A DNA stretch of 8,972 bases from Candidatus Bathyarchaeota archaeon (lineage in GTDB: Archaea; Thermoproteota; Bathyarchaeia; 40CM-2-53-6; RBG-13-38-9): positions 1 through 8,972 of the forward strand of contig JAOZGV010000112.1 of NCBI GenBank assembly GCA_026015225.1. The letters run 5' to 3'. Position 1 is the first letter of the stretch; every line of letters begins with the position of its first letter. Below, piece after piece: positions 5,765-8,972 of this stretch. The translations under genes were made by a program, and so were the position numbers. The notes beneath the pieces were generated by a model. The model did no database searches. It was not told where the DNA came from and saw only the letters and a list, made by a program, of their open reading frames with translations.

Positions 5765-6832
5765 GTGGGCTCTAGAATCATTATACATGTAGATCTGGAT
5801 GCTTTCTTTGCTTCTGTGGAGGAACGAGAACATCCTGAATACAAAGGAAAACCAGTAATTGTAGGTGCTGATCCCAAAGATGGAAAAGGACGTGGCGTTG
5901 TAAGTACTTGTAATTATGAGGCGAGGAAATTTGGCGTACACTCAGCAATGCCTATCTCTAGAGCATGGGATCTATGTAAAGACGCCGTATTCCTACCTGT
6001 AAATTATAAGCTATATGAAGAAGTATCTGCTAAGATTATGAAAATTCTAAAATCTCATGCGTCCAAATTCGAGCAGGCTGGAATCGATGAAGCTTTTTTA
6101 GATGTAACCTGTAAAATCAAAGGAATCATAGAAGTTAAGAAACTAGCAGAAAAGATCAAAGAAGAGATACTTAAGAAAGAAAAATTAACATGTTCAATTG
6201 GAGTTGGTCCTAATAAATTAGTTGCAAAAATTGCTAGTGATTACAACAAACCGAATGGATTGACCATAGTAGAAGAGAAAAACGTTAAACGATTCCTAGC
6301 TCCATTAGAAGTTGATAAGCTCTGGGGCATAGGAAAAAAGACAAAGCGCAAAATGGATGAAATGGGCATAAAAACGATCAATGAATTGTCCAATTTTGAA
6401 AAGGGTAAACTAATTGAGGAGTTTGGAATATTTGGGCATGAGTTCTATCAAATGGCACATGGTATCGATAATTCAGAAGTGATTGAATATCGTAGACGTA
6501 AATCATACAGCAGAGAACATACTTTTGAAGAAGATACGATTAACGAGCAATTTATCAATGATTTAGTGAATAATATTTACGAAGAAGTTATGCACGATGT
6601 CGAGGAAGGCGGCTTTAATTTTAGAACTTTGAGTATAAAGGTTCGTTACGAAAATTTTGAGACTCATACTCGATCCAAGACATTTTCTCATCCTGTTGGA
6701 AGATCAAAATATACAAAAGAAGCTATTCATAAATTATTGAAATCATTCCTACAACCTAATCGAGCAATTAGACTAATCGGAGTTAGAGCTTCAAATCTTG
6801 TCTTAATGAAGAAACAGAAGACTCTAGTATAA
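5765..6832 (+). CDS. dinB: DNA polymerase IV (Y-family translesion polymerase, Dpo4/DinB type)
   Basis: The protein has 355 residues, close to Dpo4 of Sulfolobus (352). It copies damaged templates with low fidelity and works on the chromosome. Palm and finger motifs are HVDLDAFFASVEE (8-20) with metal ligand D10 and steric-gate F15, YEARKFGVHSAMP (51-63), GIDEAFLDVT with D108 and E109 (106-115), and SIGVGPNKLVAKIASDYNKP (144-163). The thumb helix-hairpin-helix is LWGIGKKTKRKM (186-197), and the little finger carries SYSREHTFEED (247-257). The start must be the GTG at 5765, because nothing else lies before the conserved HVDLD. The usual serine of SIDE is glycine (G106). The C-terminus ends in QKTLV, which looks like a shortened PCNA-binding motif lacking the aromatic pair. 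A GNAT gene follows after 31 bases in a likely operon. Confidence 0.95.
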   Translation: MGSRIIIHVDLDAFFASVEEREHPEYKGKPVIVGADPKDGKGRGVVSTCNYEARKFGVHSAMPISRAWDLCKDAVFLPVNYKLYEEVSAKIMKILKSHASKFEQAGIDEAFLDVTCKIKGIIEVKKLAEKIKEEILKKEKLTCSIGVGPNKLVAKIASDYNKPNGLTIVEEKNVKRFLAPLEVDKLWGIGKKTKRKMDEMGIKTINELSNFEKGKLIEEFGIFGHEFYQMAHGIDNSEVIEYRRRKSYSREHTFEEDTINEQFINDLVNNIYEEVMHDVEEGGFNFRTLSIKVRYENFETHTRSKTFSHPVGRSKYTKEAIHKLLKSFLQPNRAIRLIGVRASNLVLMKKQKTLV

Positions 6833-6855
6833 CGCGAGCGCTAAACAATTTGGAG
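6833..6855 (+). promoter_or_regulatory. GCGC motif and ribosome binding site between polymerase IV and GNAT genes
   Basis: CGCGAGCGCT directly follows the polymerase stop and contains the palindrome AGCGCT (6837-6842). GGAG at 6852-6855, eight bases before the ATG at 6864, is the clearest Shine-Dalgarno sequence in the window. It is consistent with the GNAT gene being translated from a polycistronic message. Confidence 0.5.
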
Positions 6856-6863
6856 TTTGCAAT

Positions 6864-7319
6864 ATGGCAACAATTAAAATTCGACCCGCTAAGCCATCAG
6901 ATGTCGAGACTATTGTAGAATTTCAAATCCGTTTGGCTGCTGAAAGTGAAATGATAGAATTGGATCGAGAAGAAATTACTGAAGGAGTATATAAACTATT
7001 CCAATGTCCTGAAAAGGGATGCTACTGGATAGCAGAAGTTGATAAACAAATTCTAGGTTGCCTTAGAATAATGCCTGAGTGGAATGTTTGGAAAAACTCA
7101 ACCATTCTCTGGATCCATTCCCTATATGTTATTCCAGAGGCACGAAGACGTGGAATTTTTAAGGCTTTTTATATACATATAAAAAATAAAGTGAAAAGAA
7201 CGCCTAACTTAACTGGCATTCGCTTATATGTGGCCAAGGATAATCGAATCGCACAGATGAGTTACGAGGCAATGGGAATGATTCGGGATCATTACCATTT
7301 ATATGAGTGGATAAAATAG
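6864..7319 (+). CDS. GNAT family N-acetyltransferase
   Basis: This 151-residue protein has the whole GNAT fold. There is an N-terminal strand and helix (IKIRPAKPSDVETIVEFQIRL, 4-24 in part), a central strand pair WIAEVDKQILGCLRI (55-69), and LWIHSLYVIPEARRRGIF (82-99). The RRRGIF there is the acetyl-CoA pyrophosphate loop (motif A). The C-terminal part has N127-x6-Y134-EAMGM, the usual motif B ending. It transfers an acetyl group from acetyl-CoA to an amine; the acceptor cannot be told from sequence. It is cytoplasmic. It follows polymerase IV by 31 bases with a good GGAG, so the two are probably co-transcribed, although no functional link between them is established. Confidence 0.9.
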   Translation: MATIKIRPAKPSDVETIVEFQIRLAAESEMIELDREEITEGVYKLFQCPEKGCYWIAEVDKQILGCLRIMPEWNVWKNSTILWIHSLYVIPEARRRGIFKAFYIHIKNKVKRTPNLTGIRLYVAKDNRIAQMSYEAMGMIRDHYHLYEWIK

Positions 7320-7326
7320 AATTTTG

Positions 7327-7344
7327 CGTTATATTCCGTTATAT
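7327..7344. repeat. Two direct repeats of CGTTATAT spaced one helical turn
   Basis: CGTTATAT occurs at 7327-7334 and again at 7337-7344, a 10-base period, right after the GNAT stop. Such spacing would put two protein contacts on the same face of DNA. The rest of the 133-base spacer holds no open frame. No strong T-tract terminator is visible. Confidence 0.35.
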
Positions 7345-7415
7345 ACACCATTTTCTGATCTCAGTGAATAATATCCATGTTTTATTGTTTTGAATTAATG
7401 TTCTAAACTCTAGTA

Positions 7416-7423
7416 ATTTATAA
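7416..7423 (+). promoter_or_regulatory. Candidate TATA box for the gene at 7453
   Basis: ATTTATAA (7416-7423) lies 30-37 bases before the ATG, so the message would have a leader of under ten bases. No Shine-Dalgarno sequence precedes the ATG, in agreement. Confidence 0.45.
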
Positions 7424-7452
7424 TCCAAAGTCATAAAAATTTACGATGAAAA

Positions 7453-8196
7453 ATGCCAAGAAAAAAGATAATGGTTTCCTCTACGATCATAATAATGATC
7501 ATTATTGCAGCAGTCATAATTGGCATATCGTATTATCAAAGCTGTGTAAATTCCAGAGGGAATAGTTCTGTTATTAAAGGAATTGCAGATGTAAATGAGA
7601 TTGAAATTTACATACTAGAGTCATTTCCAGTTCAAGTTAATGTTGTTGCGCGAGGGTATCTCAAAGATAGTTGTACTGAAATCGATAATGTGATTACAAG
7701 ACGAGAGGATAAAACATTTCTTATAACAATTACGACTTCTCGACCGTATGATAAATGTACGCAAGTCATAGAACCATTTGAAGAAGTAATATCACTCGAT
7801 GTATTTGGGTTGGAAGCAGGCGTCTATGCGGTAGACGTGAATGATATAAAAGATACATTTGAGCTTGCCGTCGATAATATCATGCCAAAGGAGGATGTTT
7901 TGAGTGTTTCTGAATTGATTGAAAATCCTTTGTATGATATTGAAATTAGAGTGAGTGGAAAAGTTAGTTTGTTAGGTGAGCTTTTTTGTCCATGTTTTGA
8001 ATTAACTTCAGGGAATAAAAAAGTAATTGTATGGTATGATCTGATGGTTGAGGATGATGTTACTGAAAGACGTTCCGTAGATGTGAGTCATATTAAAAAT
8101 GGTGATTGGGTTATTGTAACTGGGGAGTTAAAAACAGAAGGACAACATAGATCTTTAAATGATTTTTGGGCTTCTGATATCAAAAAAATTAGTTAG
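7453..8196 (+). CDS. Membrane-anchored two-domain protein: cysteine-containing beta domain plus OB-fold-like domain
   Basis: This 247-residue protein of unknown function starts with a basic MPRKK and a hydrophobic segment rich in Ile (about 7-27), acting as a membrane anchor or uncleaved signal. The rest should lie outside the cell. The first domain (about 48-142) carries VNVVARGYLKDSCTEID (62-78), TFLITITTSRP (88-98), C102-TQ, PFEEVISLDVFGLEAGVYAV and TFELAVDN. I recall this pattern from exported proteins of bacteria such as Chloroflexi and cyanobacteria. C74 and C102 could form a disulfide. The second domain (about 148-246) looks like an OB fold: EIRVSGKVS, a CxC (C179, C181) in LFCPCFEL, VIVWYD, NGDWVIVTGEL and NDFWASDIKK. 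A sequon is at N37. It stands alone with its own TATA box. Confidence 0.78.
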   Translation: MPRKKIMVSSTIIIMIIIAAVIIGISYYQSCVNSRGNSSVIKGIADVNEIEIYILESFPVQVNVVARGYLKDSCTEIDNVITRREDKTFLITITTSRPYDKCTQVIEPFEEVISLDVFGLEAGVYAVDVNDIKDTFELAVDNIMPKEDVLSVSELIENPLYDIEIRVSGKVSLLGELFCPCFELTSGNKKVIVWYDLMVEDDVTERRSVDVSHIKNGDWVIVTGELKTEGQHRSLNDFWASDIKKIS

Positions 8197-8270
8197 TGCC
8201 ATTCTTAATCCCTTCATTCGTTTTGTAAATTCCAGATTAGCACTGCAATAACGATCATGTTTTAACAATA

Positions 8271-8278
8271 TTTATAAC
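8271..8278 (+). promoter_or_regulatory. Candidate TATA box for the gene at 8310
   Basis: TTTATAAC lies 32-39 bases before the ATG and would give a leader of about nine bases. A second AT-rich TTATAATA (8284-8291) is too close for a start point upstream of the ATG. The spacer 8197-8309 holds nothing else recognisable. Confidence 0.4.
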
Positions 8279-8309
8279 ACAGTTATAATATACTATTTAT
8301 GATAATAAA

Positions 8310-8810
8310 ATGAGGAAGAAAATATTTTTAATATCTATATCTATCTTCGCAATCGTTATTTTATCGTTTACTTTACTGTCTTCATTATATCCTCCAAGTT
8401 CTGCAATCGAAAGAAGAACATTAAAGTTAGGTCCAAATGAGGAGATATCTCATAAATTCAGATATAATGGCTCCAAAAACCAGGCGCACGAAGAGATTCC
8501 AGTAAATTTCTCAGTTCAAGTGACAGAACTCAACTCTCCAGGCGTAATAAGAGTTTATTTAAATGATATGTTTTTAGCTTATTCTAAAATCGATTCCAGT
8601 AAGACATTAATCTTAATAAGTGTAAATCCCCCGTCCGCCTGGTGTGGTTGCGGCTCTATTCTTACAGGCAAATATGCTCCTGCGGTTATTAGATCAGAAA
8701 ATAACAGCATTATGATAAAAAGTGAAGATTTTGCAGGAGAATTAACTTACAGAATCGATTATTGGAATGATGAAGCGAGTAAAAATTTTGCAGGTAATTG
8801 TGAAATTTAA
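8310..8810 (+). CDS. Exported or membrane-anchored protein of unknown function with a CxC motif
   Basis: This 166-residue protein is not recognised. The N-terminus MRKK is followed by a long hydrophobic stretch (about 5-25) and then SSLYPPSSA, consistent with a signal sequence or anchor. The remaining part is rich in alternating polar and hydrophobic residues and should be a beta sandwich: VNFSVQVTEL (65-74), VIRVYLNDMFLAY (79-91), TLILISV (99-105), NSIMIKSEDFAGELTYRIDYW (in part, 132-152). Three cysteines remain after the signal: C112-G-C114 and C164. Three N-glycosylation sequons (N53-GS, N66-FS, N131-NS) lie in the presumed outer part. It follows another anchored protein with its own promoter, in the same direction. 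No homology between the two is visible. A GC-rich palindrome begins four bases after the stop. Confidence 0.7.
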   Translation: MRKKIFLISISIFAIVILSFTLLSSLYPPSSAIERRTLKLGPNEEISHKFRYNGSKNQAHEEIPVNFSVQVTELNSPGVIRVYLNDMFLAYSKIDSSKTLILISVNPPSAWCGCGSILTGKYAPAVIRSENNSIMIKSEDFAGELTYRIDYWNDEASKNFAGNCEI

Positions 8811-8814
8811 AGCA

Positions 8815-8828
8815 AAGCGCGCGCGCTT
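8815..8828. repeat. Perfect 14-base GC-rich palindrome
   Basis: AAGCGCGCGCGCTT is a perfect palindrome of alternating G and C, beginning four bases after a stop codon. The flanks extend the pairing with one bulged A (GCA before, GC after). It has no T-tract after it. It also marks the left limit of the amidohydrolase-like frame described next. Confidence 0.6.
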
Positions 8829-8860
8829 GCCAGACTACATTTCTTTATCAATCACCTGAT

Positions 8861-8972
8861 ATGATCAATTGGGGTAAAGGAAGGCCAGGATACTCCCCCA
8901 GACCTTGGTTAGATAATAATATCGATGTTGGTCTTGGATCAGATAGCGTTAGTAGTTCAGGAGGTATTCCCT
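8861..8972 (+). CDS. Fragment resembling the C-terminal half of an amidohydrolase, cut by window edge
   Basis: From the ATG at 8861 the frame stays open to the edge (37 codons). It reads through GKGRPGYSPRPWLDNNIDVGLGSDSVSSSGGIP in segments typical of YtcJ-like amidohydrolases: a W/R-x-x-L-D-x-x-I/V-x-V stretch followed by LGSD. The aspartate of GSD would be the metal ligand after the eighth barrel strand. Upstream of the ATG the same frame is open back to 8804. It contains QTTFLYQSPDM, which also looks like the family (a Q/N-x-x-F-x-Y stretch preceding this part), yet no start codon is available there. In the family this region lies past residue 300, so the N-terminal metal site (HxH) is missing. 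It is either a truncated pseudogene or a sequence junction. The identity is tentative. Confidence 0.4.
   Translation, partial: MINWGKGRPGYSPRPWLDNNIDVGLGSDSVSSSGGIP

Noticed and set aside
5669..5941. Minus-strand open frame overlapping the start of polymerase IV
   Set aside because: It is antisense to the conserved catalytic N-terminus of polymerase IV and overlaps the start of the AhpD-like gene.
7491..7506. Perfect 16-base palindrome AATAATGATCATTATT
   Set aside because: It lies within Ile and Met codons of the membrane segment (ATA/ATC/ATT/ATG runs), where AT-rich symmetry arises easily; no regulatory context.
1..8972. tRNA, rRNA, CRISPR array, insertion sequence or toxin-antitoxin locus
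   Set aside because: I found no T-loop-like GTTCGAAT context in a cloverleaf, no spaced repeats of 24-40 bases, no transposase motif with terminal repeats, and no recognised toxin family.

Overview
The window looks like chromosomal DNA of an archaeon. It is clearly AT-rich, roughly a third G+C by eye. Many genes have a TATA-like box about 25-50 bases before the start, leaders are short, and Shine-Dalgarno sequences are weak or sporadic. The proteins are archaeal in style: an FbaB-type class I aldolase, a Dpo4-length Y-family polymerase, a DUF362 iron-sulfur protein and a possible Alba-like protein. An uncultivated AT-rich lineage such as Bathyarchaeia or an Asgard group is possible, but the sequence alone does not fix the phylum.

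Left part (1-4344). A minus-strand DUF362/ferredoxin protein runs off the left edge. It is divergent from a plus-strand pair, a class I aldolase followed by a HAD phosphatase of the GmhB/HisB-N type whose ATG overlaps the aldolase stop (TAATG). These genes converge on a minus-strand pyruvate kinase. Together this is a small central-carbon and sugar-phosphate cluster. The aldolase-phosphatase pair is probably co-translated.

Middle part (4345-7319). A minus-strand protein with an Alba-like sequence pattern is divergent from a small helical protein of unknown function. Next comes a second divergent pair: a carboxymuconolactone decarboxylase/AhpD-like protein (minus) and DNA polymerase IV (plus), separated by 73 bases. 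A GNAT acetyltransferase follows the polymerase in a likely operon.

Right part (7320-8972). Two plus-strand proteins with N-terminal membrane segments are probably anchored to or exported across the membrane. The first combines a cysteine-containing beta domain with an OB-fold-like C-terminal domain. The second is an unrecognised beta-rich protein with a CxC motif. The final 110-160 bases encode an in-frame fragment resembling the C-terminal part of an amidohydrolase. No upstream portion of that enzyme is present, so it may be a truncated gene or a sequence junction.

The most unusual pattern outside the genes is a set of short GCGC-rich palindromes in otherwise AT-rich spacers. Three follow stop codons within a few bases (5271, 6833, 8815) and one lies in the divergent spacer at 1236. 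I see no tRNA, rRNA, CRISPR array, insertion sequence or phage gene. I did not find a clearly new multi-gene defence or metabolic system; the best leads are single-gene and motif-level oddities.
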